Counted from the first letter of the stretch, positions 32,700 through 43,675 are shown. The stretch: 64,000 nucleotides of DNA from Marinobacter iranensis (GCF_029207565.1 NZ_JANCMW010000008.1:60441-124440), one strand, 5' to 3'. Notes: generated from the sequence alone by a model not told the origin. Numbers and translations: made by a program.

Positions 32700-33496
32700 C
32701 AGATCAATGATGCCCGGCCCCTCGACACCTTCACACCTTCTGCCTTGCTTCTTGCGTATTCTTTCTTGGTACTCTTGAGAACCCCTCTCATGGTGAATCC
32801 GGATTTCTTCAGTTGGGCCACGATGAATGGTGTCTTCTCCCCTGCCGGGTTCCCAAGGTCATTAAACCAGGGGCCATTGTTCATATAGGCCCGCAGGTAT
32901 TCCCACAAACTCGCCAGGGTTTGAATTCTTTTCCCCGAAGTATGGCCACCAATATTTAGCGCGATGCGGTCTTCCGGGTCGCCGAATCGGTAGAGAATGA
33001 TTTCCAGGTTACCCTGTACCATTGATCCTGCGTATTGGTTGACATTGCGGTACTCGTAAGCCACCGCCTCAATGCCTTCCCATGGCGCATGATAGAGCTT
33101 GCCGTTCAGGCCGTAATAGATTTCCTGGGTGCGGCGGTTGAAGACAATGGGTAGGGGGAAGGGGCGGCAGAGTTCCCATAGGAAAAATACTAAAAAAAAT
33201 ACTGTGCCAGCTAAAAACCAAAGCAAAGCTTCAAATGCGCCTTTTCCGACTAGAAGAGCAACGATGGCAACTAAGTATGAAAAACAAAGGCCAAGCATCC
33301 CAACACCGGATGGAAGCCCCTTGGTTTCCGCAGTAGCGGTCTTAAGCGTTAAATAGTCCTTTCCATGACGCTCAACAGCCCCAGACTGGGAAGGGCGATA
33401 CCCGCTACCCTGAGCACCATTAAGCAGTAGCCTCGGAAACTGGCCAGCAAGCTTGTCCCCAATGGCATCGAACAACTGTCTTGCGCTGTTAATCAC
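32699..33496 (-). CDS. DUF6708-like membrane protein, possible type VI immunity or accessory protein
   Basis: 265 aa. Two adjacent transmembrane helices (about 70-90 and 93-112) are followed by a domain with PLPIVFNRRTQEIYYGLNG and WEGIEAVAYEY, which resembles DUF6708 proteins often found beside type VI effectors. The ATG overlaps the stop of the upstream effector remnant (ATGA). An immunity role is inferred from position only. Confidence 0.55.
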   Translation of the reverse strand: MINSARQLFDAIGDKLAGQFPRLLLNGAQGSGYRPSQSGAVERHGKDYLTLKTATAETKGLPSGVGMLGLCFSYLVAIVALLVGKGAFEALLWFLAGTVFFLVFFLWELCRPFPLPIVFNRRTQEIYYGLNGKLYHAPWEGIEAVAYEYRNVNQYAGSMVQGNLEIILYRFGDPEDRIALNIGGHTSGKRIQTLASLWEYLRAYMNNGPWFNDLGNPAGEKTPFIVAQLKKSGFTMRGVLKSTKKEYARSKAEGVKVSRGRASLI

Positions 33497-34218
33497 CAGA
33501 CACTAATCCTTATTGGTGGCATTTCCAGCCCTGGTTGGGGCTGGTAAGTTAGCTCCCCCTCAAGGCCCATAATCCTATCGTCACTATGGTATATCCGCCG
33601 ATAGGTTGCCGTACCCACTTGCCCCTTGATGCGGGTCCCTTCATGGAGGGAAAAGTCACTACTATTCCAAGTGACTGCTCTCTTTTCAGGTTGCAACAGG
33701 TGCTCCCTCTCTTCATCGCTCGACAATTGAGAGAGCTGGTCTTCGACCCAGGCCAGGGAACGGTGGATTCGGCCACTCCTCAATTCATTCCCTTCGAAAC
33801 GAATCATGCCCTCGGTCATCCGGGCCTGGCCCGGTATATCCAGCAACAGCCAACAATCCTGAACATGGGTACCAGTGTATGGATTTAACCTCGGAACCCT
33901 TTCAAGCCTCAACTTGACCGGGAAAACCACCTTATAGAGCCGTTCCATTTCCTCGGTATATTGCCCTGCCCAGTCTGCAGGCATTGTCCCAAACCTTGTA
34001 TTGGCAAGCCAACGCTCCAACGGTGTGTTTTCGGCATAATACTGGGCGACCAATCCACCAACAAAGGAGGCGGTTAAACCCAGGGATAAGGCCCGTTTCA
34101 ATGGTTGCTGTATCAAAATCTCCAGAATTATATGACTCGACAGCACTTAAGCCGAATATGACTATGTCAAAGGCTGCCGTGGCTGAAGACACAAGAGCGG
34201 TAACGGCTCCTACTTCAT
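33493..34218 (-). pseudogene. C-terminal remnant of a type VI effector, frameshifted
   Basis: The minus strand reads LRGHEVGAVTALVSSATAAF and then DIVIFGLSAVESYNSGDFDTA from about 34218 to 34100 without its own good start. Near 34105 the protein-like sequence moves to the +1 frame and continues RALSLGLTASFVGGLVAQYY down to 33493, including ERWLANTRFGTMPADW. The two frames look like one broken polypeptide. It resembles the C-terminal part of large effectors encoded next to VgrG, but the family is not certain. A GTG at 34146 could still start a shorter 217-aa product. Confidence 0.6.
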
Positions 34219-34905
34219 GGCCACGGAGGCGGCCCGGATTCGTTCCTGGTAGCGGAACTGGAAGACGGCGCTCTGGCGGGTACTGCCACCGGCCTTGCCG
34301 TTGTATTCCACCGGGTCGAGCCGGGGGGCGTCGCCGTGGTGGTCGGCGATGATCAGGGCGGGTTGGTCGTTGCCTTCCACATCACCGTGACTATAACGGT
34401 AGTGCCAGCCTTCTTCGGCGGCCAGGCGGCCCAGGAAGTCCAGGTCGCTTTCCCAGTGCTGGACGCAATATTCCCGCTCCTCGGGGGTGCGTTTGAGGTC
34501 AAACACGGTGTCGATGATGCCCCGTTCTTCCAGCAGGGTGCGCACGATGGCGTCGGTGGCCTGGGTCTGGAAGATGCGGCTGTTGTGCATCAGGCCCAGG
34601 CGCCACAGCGGGGGCTGGACGATAACCTCGTAATGGGTGCGGCGGTGGCCGCTGTCGCCCCGGACGAATTCGTTGACCACGCCGTGGAAGCGCCGCAGGG
34701 GCACGCCGTCCTGCCAGACCACCAGCTCCACGGGCTGTTCCAGCACGTTTTCCGCCATAATATCCGGGGAGGTACTGGCCAGTTCCAGCTTGCAGTGGCA
34801 CAGCTTCGAGAGGGTTTCGGTCAGTTCGAAGCGGGCGACCACGAACAGGTCTTTGGGGAGTTGGCCAAGGGTGGCCGTGAACTGCAGTCCGGTTGCCTGG
34901 GGCAT
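34210..34905 (-). pseudogene. vgrG: Truncated VgrG (type VI spike), N-terminal part only
   Basis: 231 codons. VgrG gp27-like sequence (LFVVARFELTETLSKLCHCKLELAS and the ERGIIDTVFDLKRTPEEREYCVQHWESDLDFLGRLAAEEGWHY region, cited by positions about 125-165) is clear. It stops at ERIRAASVAMK followed by TAG, where intact VgrG continues for 400 or more residues with the spike domain. The effector-like frame begins at the same spot, so an internal deletion fused the two genes. No other type VI structural gene is in the window. Confidence 0.8.
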
Positions 34906-35038
34906 GTCTTCGGTCCCTGAAGAGTTGATTGCTATTACATGTTCTGTGCCGCACACCCTCACTCGTCCTGAGCGAAGCCTGAATTATATACGTAAAATGG
35001 CAGCCATTAACAGGCCACCCAGCCAATCAAAAATTGAG

Positions 35039-35845
35039 CTAATAGCCAGTACTGTTACTGTCCAGGTCAAATACGAAGTCCGTCGCCCTGCTGACTTCGG
35101 TCGAAAACTCGCCGGAAGATTGTAACTCAAACCAGCGATACCCCGGCGCCTTGTCCTCTACCGAAAATTCCACCGAGCCGGCAGTGAACTGGATGCAGGT
35201 AGAAGGTGTTGCCAGCAGTCGAACACCCTTGCGGTCCTGGTCCAGCTCCTGATGGATGTGTCCCCAAAGTACAATCTTCACCTGCGGGAAGCGGTCAACC
35301 ACCTGCCAGAAGGCATCGCGGTTACGCAGCCCGATCGGCGCCATCCATTCGGTATCGATTTCGATGGGATGGTGGTGAAGGGCGATCAGTGCAGGGGTGC
35401 CGGGGTTATCGCTGAGGGTCTTTTCCAGAAACGCCAGCTCAGAATCCGCCAGCTCACCAAACACCTTTCCGGGCACCGAAGTATCAAGCAATACAAACTG
35501 CCACCCGCCCTGAACAATATGGCGCTCGCCAGCCTGCCTTTCGGCGGCGATACGGGCCAGCAAAGGCGAGTCATCGTGGTTGCCCGCCATCCAGGCAGAA
35601 CCACACTGGAATGCCTTCAGCTTCTCGCCAAAAAGTCGGTAGGCTTCTTCCGTGGCATCCTGAGCGATATCCCCAGTGGCGAGAATGAGATCCGGTTGGC
35701 CATGATCTCGAAGGACCTGCGCTATAACCGCGTCGAGACTGTCCCTCGTATTGACGCCCAGCAGCTCACCCGCCGGATCGGCCATCAGATGCGGGTCAGT
35801 CAGTTGTAGCACCCGGAGGGCACGCTGGTTGTCATTCTCTGTCAT
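35039..35845 (-). CDS. cpdA: 3',5'-cyclic AMP phosphodiesterase
   Basis: 268 aa calcineurin-fold metallophosphoesterase hydrolysing cAMP. Metal motifs are LTDPHL (D and H), ATGDIAQD, AGNHDD, ALHHHPIE and LWGHIHQE. The start MTENDN lies 11 codons inside the longest frame. It sits in the nudF-DUF1249-cpdA order known from E. coli, though about 195 bp separate it from the DUF1249 gene. The usual next genes (yqiA, parE) are missing; the type VI remnant occupies their place. Confidence 0.94.
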   Translation of the reverse strand: MTENDNQRALRVLQLTDPHLMADPAGELLGVNTRDSLDAVIAQVLRDHGQPDLILATGDIAQDATEEAYRLFGEKLKAFQCGSAWMAGNHDDSPLLARIAAERQAGERHIVQGGWQFVLLDTSVPGKVFGELADSELAFLEKTLSDNPGTPALIALHHHPIEIDTEWMAPIGLRNRDAFWQVVDRFPQVKIVLWGHIHQELDQDRKGVRLLATPSTCIQFTAGSVEFSVEDKAPGYRWFELQSSGEFSTEVSRATDFVFDLDSNSTGY

Positions 35846-36040
35846 GGCACTCGTGGTTCTTGCGTTTGCGCAACACACACCGGTGAAGCAGGCCTACCGG
35901 CAGACTATTCAGTTTTTCCGGCAGCATCCAGAATATTCATCACATTCTGTTCAGGCTTTTAGACACAATTGCCTGTTTTGACAACTCTCGCACAGTCTAC
36001 GCGCACTCTATGCCATTGGATGCAGGGCAGACATACAACC

Positions 36041-36526
36041 TTAGTCCACGCCCTCCCCGGCGGACCAGGCGGCGTACTCCATAGGCAGGTGGCCGAACCG
36101 CAGGCAGTAATCCAGCCAGTCGGCCAGGAAGCTGTTGACCTGAACCTTCTCGTCCGGGTGGTGCATAAACCGGTTCGGGTAGTCGTTCACTGCGGCGATC
36201 TGCCGGTCACGGTAACAGCTGATAACCTCTGCCATCGTCGCGTCGTGGTACACCCGCACGGTCAACTGGGGATTATTCAGCCAGCGCCCGGAGTTGTGCA
36301 CCTGTTCCAGCAACAGGGTTTCGGTAAACTTCGTGGTCTGCAGCACTTCGATGCGGACCCGCCCCAGATACTGATCTTCCCGGTGCAGCTCGAATTCGCA
36401 AACGGGGCGCCCCCTGGCCTCCAGCTTGCGCAAGCGGTGAAGCCGCATGTAATTGCCATCACACAGCGCGCCGAAACGTCTCAAATCCGGTACATAGCGC
36501 CGGGGTTTCATCACCCATTCTGTCAT
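36041..36526 (-). CDS. DUF1249 protein (YqiB-like)
   Basis: 161 aa. The family has no known biochemical role but is consistently found between nudF and cpdA. YVPDLRRFGALCDGNYMRLHRL and the end YCLRFGHLPMEYAAW are characteristic. GGAG lies 6 nt before the start, inside the end of nudF. Confidence 0.9.
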   Translation of the reverse strand: MTEWVMKPRRYVPDLRRFGALCDGNYMRLHRLRKLEARGRPVCEFELHREDQYLGRVRIEVLQTTKFTETLLLEQVHNSGRWLNNPQLTVRVYHDATMAEVISCYRDRQIAAVNDYPNRFMHHPDEKVQVNSFLADWLDYCLRFGHLPMEYAAWSAGEGVD

Positions 36527-36527
36527 A

Positions 36528-37145
36528 TCAGCTCCAACCTTCCCGCAATCGCGGGCGATTCAACTGCAACCACTGCAGCGCGATGATCGCCGCAGCGTTA
36601 TTGATACGTCCATCATAAATCATTGCGATGGCTTCGTCGGCGCTAAATACGTGGGCACGGATATCTTCATGTTCGTGTTCCATGCCAAACAGGCCACCTG
36701 CGGACTCGGTGCTGATGCGGCCGCAATAGAGGTGAATCAATTCAGTGCTTCCTCCCGGGGACACCAGATAGTCACAGATTTTATCCAGCGGTTTGAACGT
36801 CAGGCCGGCTTCTTCCTGGCCTTCCCGTTGGGCTACTTCTTCCGGCGATTCGCCGTCTTCGTTCATGCCGGCCACGAGTTCCAGCAGCCAGGGCGACTGT
36901 TTACGGCCAAGGGCGCCGAGGCGGAATTGTTCAAGTAAGACAACTTCGTCGCGGTCGGGATCGTAGGGTAATACGCAGGTGGCGTCGCCGCGGATGAAGA
37001 GTTCGCGGGTGAAGGTGGGCATTTCTCCGCCGTCGAAGCGCGAGTGGGTCAACCAGAGCTTGTCCATACGGAAGAAGCCCTGGAAGACGGTTTCGCGTTT
37101 TTCGATTTTGACGTCGCTGTCTTTAAACTGGAACGGTTCGGTCAT
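36528..37145 (-). CDS. nudF: ADP-ribose pyrophosphatase
   Basis: 205 aa Nudix enzyme splitting ADP-ribose to AMP and ribose 5-phosphate. The Nudix box GMNEDGESPEEVAQREGQEEAGL is at about 91-113, with ELVAG before it and an SPGGSTELIHLYCG segment after. The start MTEPFQ is used; the frame is open 22 codons further upstream into a repeat-rich gap, where coding is unlikely. First gene of nudF-DUF1249-cpdA. Confidence 0.95.
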   Translation of the reverse strand: MTEPFQFKDSDVKIEKRETVFQGFFRMDKLWLTHSRFDGGEMPTFTRELFIRGDATCVLPYDPDRDEVVLLEQFRLGALGRKQSPWLLELVAGMNEDGESPEEVAQREGQEEAGLTFKPLDKICDYLVSPGGSTELIHLYCGRISTESAGGLFGMEHEHEDIRAHVFSADEAIAMIYDGRINNAAAIIALQWLQLNRPRLREGWS

Positions 37146-37246
37146 TACAGGTTTCAGATCCGTTTTTGAGAACGATTCTGAACGATAGCCGGTGTTTTGG
37201 TTTGGGTGCAAGGCCTCTTGATATCTTGTTTGGGTGCAAGACCACT

Positions 37247-37342
37247 GTGGGGCTGTCCTCCCAAAACACGCTCAAGCCCGTCCGTGGGGCGCTTGGGCTC
37301 CGCCATCCATGGCTCCGCACAGTTTTGGGAGGACAGCCCCAC
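37247..37342 (-). repeat. Variable-stem hairpin element E3
   Basis: Perfect 21-bp arms (37247-37267, 37322-37342) enclose a 54-nt core. Read on the minus strand the core begins TGTGCGGAGCC-ATGGAT-GGCGGAGCC and contains CCC-CACGGAC-GGG, ending TTGAGCGT. It is oriented opposite to E4, 160 bp away, and in the sense direction of thiC. Confidence 0.88.
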
Positions 37343-37390
37343 CGCGGCCCCTGAATTCAGGAGCAGCCGGCAGGAAACAGTGGTAGTGGT

Positions 37391-37473
37391 AGGTCGGATT
37401 AGGTGAAGCCGTAATCCGACAAATGGCGTTGGTCGCTCACACGGTGTCGGATTACGCTTCGCTAATCCGACCT
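37391..37473. repeat. GTCGGATTA palindromic repeat pair
   Basis: Two arms (37391-37420 and 37446-37473) are inverted copies, and each arm is itself a hairpin of the GTCGGATTA...TAATCCGAC type. Repeats of this kind are scattered through many proteobacterial genomes as REP-like elements. Confidence 0.85.
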
Positions 37474-37502
37474 GCGAACCGGAGATATCTCGGGGCTAGC
37501 AT

Positions 37503-37610
37503 GGCCGGGCAGGCAGCCCTGTTCAGGATTGTGCGGAGCCATGGATGGCGGAGCTCAAGCGTCACATGGACGTGCTTGAGCGTATCCTGAACAGGGCTGC
37601 CTGACTGGCC
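37503..37610 (+). repeat. Variable-stem hairpin element E4
   Basis: 27-bp arms (37503-37529, 37584-37610) with one mismatch and one G-T pair enclose a 54-nt core. The core starts TGTGCGGAGCC-ATGGAT-GGCGGAGCT; its second hairpin is CTCAAG-CGT-CAC-ATGGAC-GTG-CTTGAG, and it ends CGT. It lies 33 bp past the thiC stop, antisense to thiC. Confidence 0.88.
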
Positions 37611-37643
37611 AAAACACCAACCAAAGAAGGCTAGGAGCCCAAA

Positions 37644-39536
<1,893 letters not shown>

Positions 39537-39607
39537 TCATTTGGTAAACGGGTCGCGTATGACGGAGCAGTGATCACAGATGGAGTCTGTGCCTTTGCAG
39601 CATATTG

Positions 39608-39705
39608 TCTTAGATCCCTACGCCGGTATTATCCGGATCAGGTTGCGGGTTCTGCCTGGCAATCTCAGCCGGCTGTCAGATATTCTGACGCCAGCACCCC
39701 GTCAA
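39608..39705 (-). promoter_or_regulatory. TPP riboswitch (THI element) of thiC
   Basis: On the minus strand, CTGAGAT is followed by ACCCGCAACCTGATC, then CCGGATAATACCGG and CGTAGGGA. These are the conserved helices and TPP-binding strands of the THI box. Between it and thiC a small hairpin (CACAGA/TCTGTG, 39575-39591) may belong to the expression platform. The distance to the thiC start is about 85 nt. Confidence 0.95.
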
Positions 39706-39871
39706 GACGCGAATTCAATGTAATTGACACTTACAACGTGTGCCGTTTGCAAGTGTAGAGCTCAGGCTGATTATTGTCCATAATGTCGGGCCTGAACCGC
39801 TCAACGGCTATCTGAACACATGTAACCAGGTATTTGCCAACACGCCGGGTGATTCACTAACAGGAGACATC

Positions 39872-41248
39872 ATGAAGAAACGACTGCTTTCCGGGCTGAT
39901 TGGACTGCTCGCAGCCCAGCCTGCACTATCCATGGATCTGGTTGAGACGTACGAGAAAGCACTCTCCTATGATTCCGGCATTGCAACCGCCCGCGCCACC
40001 TTCGAGGCGCAGCAGGCCGCCAGCGACGTCAGCCGAAGCAACCTCCTTCCCCAGATCGGTGCTTTCGGCGAAGCAAGCCATACCGACGTGGATGGCCCCA
40101 GCCAGGACGCTGCTTACAAAACCTATGCCTACGGCGTTGAGCTGACCCAGCCACTGTTTCGCGCAGACGCCTGGTTTAACTATGATGCCAGCCAATTCCA
40201 GACCGAAGCCGCCCGTGCCGAATACAACCTGGCACAGCAGCAACTGATCCTTGACGTGGCAACGGCCTATTTCAATGTGCTCCGGGCTGCGGATACGCTT
40301 ACCACTGCCAGGGCTACCGAAGCCGCTATCCAGCGCCAGTACGAGCAGGCTCAGGAACGCTTTGATGTGGGGCTGATTGCGATCACCGAAGTCTACGAGG
40401 CACGGGCAAGCTACGACGACAGCAAAAGCCAACGCATTGCTGCAGAGAGTGATCTGGATATCGCCCGTGAACAACTGGCGCGACTAACTGGTGAGTACAC
40501 CGAAGAGCTGAATAACCTTCGCACGAACTTCCCCCTTGGCCGCCCGGAGCCCATGGACCCTTCAGCATGGGAAAACACCGCCCTGAGCCAGAACTGGCAG
40601 ATTCAGTCCGCCCTCTATGATCTCAACACCAGTGAAGCGAACCTCAAGAGCGCGAAAGCCGGCCACCTGCCGACGCTGGACCTGAATGCGTCCTATGGCA
40701 ATACCGAAATTGACGGCCTTGAACAGCCGACTTTGACCCAGGGCCAGCGTGACGGCACAACGACCGAAGGCCGCATTGCACTCACCCTGAACGTGCCCTT
40801 GTACATGGGCGGTGGCACACAGGCCGGCGTACGCCAGCAACGTTCCCAGGTGATCGTGGCGGAGCAGTCGCTGGAAACGGTTCGCAGGGATGTCCGGGTC
40901 AACACCCGCAGCCTGTTCCGTACGGTGAATACCAATATTGAATCCGCGTCTGCGCTGGAACAGACCATCATTTCCCGCCGTAGCGCCCTGGATGCGACAC
41001 GTGCCGGCTACGAGGTTGGCACCCGAAACATTGTGGAAGTGCTGGATGCCGAACGTAACTACTACGTGGCACTGCGTGACTTTGCCAATGCGCGGTACGA
41101 CTACGTCATCAACACCCTTAGGCTCAAGCAGGCATCTGGCACACTCAGCCCGCAGGACCTGGTGGACCTGAACAATTGGCTGAGTGCATCGGCGCCGGGG
41201 ATTGAGGCCATGGCCAACGAAGAGGAAACCATCGACGATCCTTCCTAG
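39872..41248 (+). CDS. tolC: TolC family outer-membrane efflux channel
   Basis: 458 aa. The signal peptide MKKRLLSGLIGLLAAQPALS precedes two outer-membrane efflux repeats (about 25-220 and 240-430) with coiled coils. DLVETYEKALSYD and VVEVLDAERNYYVALRDFANARYDYVINTLRLK match the TolC/outer-membrane-factor type used by type I secretion and RND pumps. AGGAG lies 6 nt upstream. No pump genes are adjacent. Its stop overlaps that of waaA. Confidence 0.93.
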   Translation: MKKRLLSGLIGLLAAQPALSMDLVETYEKALSYDSGIATARATFEAQQAASDVSRSNLLPQIGAFGEASHTDVDGPSQDAAYKTYAYGVELTQPLFRADAWFNYDASQFQTEAARAEYNLAQQQLILDVATAYFNVLRAADTLTTARATEAAIQRQYEQAQERFDVGLIAITEVYEARASYDDSKSQRIAAESDLDIAREQLARLTGEYTEELNNLRTNFPLGRPEPMDPSAWENTALSQNWQIQSALYDLNTSEANLKSAKAGHLPTLDLNASYGNTEIDGLEQPTLTQGQRDGTTTEGRIALTLNVPLYMGGGTQAGVRQQRSQVIVAEQSLETVRRDVRVNTRSLFRTVNTNIESASALEQTIISRRSALDATRAGYEVGTRNIVEVLDAERNYYVALRDFANARYDYVINTLRLKQASGTLSPQDLVDLNNWLSASAPGIEAMANEEETIDDPS

Positions 41249-42516
41249 ACCCGCTCCACAATCCCGTCGACCACTTTCTCCAGCGCCCCACGGTTGGCAT
41301 TTACAACCGCCAAGGCGTTGCTTCCTGCCTTTTGAGCCGATGCCTTGTCGGCAATGAGATGGACGACAATCCGGGCCAGAGACTCTGCGGAGGGGGTTAT
41401 GTACAAACCCTCACCCGCATCAAGGCGGTTATAGATGGTTTCAAAATTGAAGATGTGCGGGCCGGAGAGCACTGGTATACCCCAAGCTGCGGGCTCCAGC
41501 GGATTATGCCCGCCACGTTCGATCAACGAGCCGCCCACAAACGCAATATCCGACGCGCCATACAACATCAGGAGTTCGCCCATGGTGTCACCCAGGTAAA
41601 CGGAACTCTGCCCACTGTTGCTGTTGCCAGCCCCCTCTCCTTGCGACCGCCTGACTACCGAAAGCCCCATGGACTCAATGAGCTCCGCCACATCGTCAAA
41701 ACGCTCGGGATGACGAGGGACGATCATCAATAAAGCATCCGGATATTCTTTCAGGACCTGCTGGTGTGCTTCCAGTATCTGGCGATCCTCACCCTCATGT
41801 GTGCTTGCAGCAATCCAGACCGGGCGATCAGCGCCCAACTCCCGCCTCAGACCCGACGACTCAGCGCGCACTTCCTCCGAGATTTCAACATCAAATTTGA
41901 TGCTGCCAGTCACTGAGACCGATTCCGGCTTCGCGCCAATGCGCAGGAAGCGACCTGCGTCCTCTTCCGCCTGCGCGGCGATCCAGCTGATGCTGCGAAG
42001 CAACGGGCGCACCAGGGAAGCGACCCGCTCGTATCCCCGGGCGGAGCGGCCCGAAAGACGGGCATTGATCAGGAAGATTGGCACTTCTCGACGACGGCTC
42101 AGGGCGATCATGTTGGGCCAGAGTTCGGTTTCCATGATCACCAGCGCCCTGGGGCGAACCCTGTCCACAAAACGGCGCACGGCGCCTGGTGTATCGTAAG
42201 GTGAGAACGCATAACGCACCTGGTCACCGAACAGCGCCCTGGCGCGCGCTGACCCCGTTGGTGTCATGGCGGTCATCAGTATCGGAATCTCCGGGTTGCG
42301 ACGCAGCAGGGCTTCCACAAGGGGAGCGGCGGCGATGGTTTCGCCCACGGATACAGCATGAACCCAGATAACTGGCTCTTCAGAAGCCTCCACGTAACCC
42401 AGCCGCTCTTGCCAGCGCACGAAAGCATCCGGATTGGTACGCCCGATCCACCACAGGCGCAGCAACACAAACGGCAGCGCGATGCGGAAGAAGAGGGAGT
42501 AGAAGAAATGAAGCAT
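41245..42516 (-). CDS. waaA: 3-deoxy-D-manno-octulosonic acid (Kdo) transferase
   Basis: 423 aa. It adds Kdo to lipid A at the inner membrane. An N-terminal membrane anchor precedes the Rossmann domains with YPWVHAVSVGET-like WVHAVSVGE, ETELWPN and GGSLIERGGHNPLEPAAWG. The start MLHFFYSLF was chosen for its GGAG at 5 nt; the frame is open 29 codons upstream. Convergent with tolC, sharing the stop tetranucleotide CTAG. Confidence 0.96.
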   Translation of the reverse strand: MLHFFYSLFFRIALPFVLLRLWWIGRTNPDAFVRWQERLGYVEASEEPVIWVHAVSVGETIAAAPLVEALLRRNPEIPILMTAMTPTGSARARALFGDQVRYAFSPYDTPGAVRRFVDRVRPRALVIMETELWPNMIALSRRREVPIFLINARLSGRSARGYERVASLVRPLLRSISWIAAQAEEDAGRFLRIGAKPESVSVTGSIKFDVEISEEVRAESSGLRRELGADRPVWIAASTHEGEDRQILEAHQQVLKEYPDALLMIVPRHPERFDDVAELIESMGLSVVRRSQGEGAGNSNSGQSSVYLGDTMGELLMLYGASDIAFVGGSLIERGGHNPLEPAAWGIPVLSGPHIFNFETIYNRLDAGEGLYITPSAESLARIVVHLIADKASAQKAGSNALAVVNANRGALEKVVDGIVERV

Positions 42517-42689
42517 GGTAACTCCGGGCCGGGTCGATGCGGCCGTCATTCTACATAAAGCCGGGGCTGGCGTCTGTGCCCCGGAATTCATGATTTTCCG
42601 CAACTTGCGGATATTGCTGCTTTAGCACGGGATAACGGCCCTGCTAAACTTCAGTTCTTGTCACTGGACAATCATCAGGGCTAAGACGA

Positions 42690-43640
42690 GTGAAGAAAGC
42701 CAAACAGAGAACCCGCGACACCCACTACTCCAGTTACCTCCACCCGCGTTGGTGGCCAACCTGGATGGGCATCGCCACCATGTGGCTGGCTGCTCAGTTG
42801 CCCCTGAAGCTGCAATGGTGGCTGGGAAAGCGGATTGGTGAGCTGGCCTATCGCTTTGCCTCCCGGCGCCGGCACATCACCAATGTAAACATTCGCCTGT
42901 GCTTTTCGGAATTATCCGAAAAGGAGAAGCAGGCACTGGTGAAGGATTCCTTTCGCGCCAATGGCATCGGTGTTATGGAGATCGGCCTGGCCTGGTTTCG
43001 CAACCCTACCGCCTTCATGCCCATCACCGAAGTGCATGGACTGGAACATGTGGATGCTGCCCTCGCCCGGGGTAAAGGCATACTGCTGCTGGGCGGTCAT
43101 TACAGTACCCTGGACCTGGGCGGCAGCCTGGTCACGGAATACATTGAGGCCGATGTGATGCAGCGGGATCACAACAACCCACTCATGAATGCGGTGATGA
43201 CCCGCGCGCGGGAGCGCCGGTATGGCGTGGCACTGGATAGCAGGAATCTGCGTGGCCTGCTCAAACGACTGAAAAACAACCGCATCGTCTGGTACGCCAC
43301 GGATCAGGACTACGGCCGCAAGGGCATCGTGTTTGCACCGTTTTTCGGCGTTCCGGCAGGCTCCATAACCGCTACCTCCCGGATTGCGGATCGTAGCGGT
43401 TGTGCCGTGGTACCGTTCAGCCATTTCCGCCGGGAACACGAACCGGGATACGATATTTATTTCCATCCCCCGCTGGAGAACTTTCCCTCCGGAGACGACA
43501 TGGCGGACGCAACCCTGGTTAACAAGACCATTGAGAACGAAATCCGCAAGCACCCGGACCAGTACCTGTGGATGCACCGGCGCTTCAAGACCCGCCCATC
43601 GAAGGATGATCCAGCCCCGTACGGCAAGGAAGCAAACTGA
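42690..43640 (+). CDS. Lipid A late acyltransferase, LpxL type
   Basis: 316 aa, GTG start. It is predicted to transfer a secondary acyl chain to Kdo2-lipid IVA at the inner membrane. The catalytic HX4D motif is GGHYSTLDLG (about 133-142); WYATDQDYGRKGIVFAPFFG and the QYLWMHRRFKTRP end are typical. It is divergent from waaA. Confidence 0.93.
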   Translation: MKKAKQRTRDTHYSSYLHPRWWPTWMGIATMWLAAQLPLKLQWWLGKRIGELAYRFASRRRHITNVNIRLCFSELSEKEKQALVKDSFRANGIGVMEIGLAWFRNPTAFMPITEVHGLEHVDAALARGKGILLLGGHYSTLDLGGSLVTEYIEADVMQRDHNNPLMNAVMTRARERRYGVALDSRNLRGLLKRLKNNRIVWYATDQDYGRKGIVFAPFFGVPAGSITATSRIADRSGCAVVPFSHFRREHEPGYDIYFHPPLENFPSGDDMADATLVNKTIENEIRKHPDQYLWMHRRFKTRPSKDDPAPYGKEAN

Positions 43641-43675
43641 ATGCACTTTCGTACTGACTTGAGCCAGGGAAAACA

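Larger units (their letters stand above)
37146..37643. other. Repeat-rich intergenic region between thiC and nudF
   Basis: 498 bp with no credible gene. It holds a 12-nt direct repeat (TTTGGGTGCAAG at about 37201 and 37230), element E3, a GTCGGATTA-type palindromic repeat and element E4. Short open frames here are by-products of the palindromes. The nudF promoter must lie at the low-numbered end. Confidence 0.8.

Noticed and set aside
33932..34192. Separate 86-codon gene downstream of vgrG
   Set aside because: Only its first ~30 codons look protein-like; they join in sense to the next frame, so it is treated as part of a frameshifted effector remnant.
37123..37406. Short open frames on both strands over element E3
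   Set aside because: They arise from the palindromic repeat itself (MRSHGWRSPS-like translations) and have no independent support.
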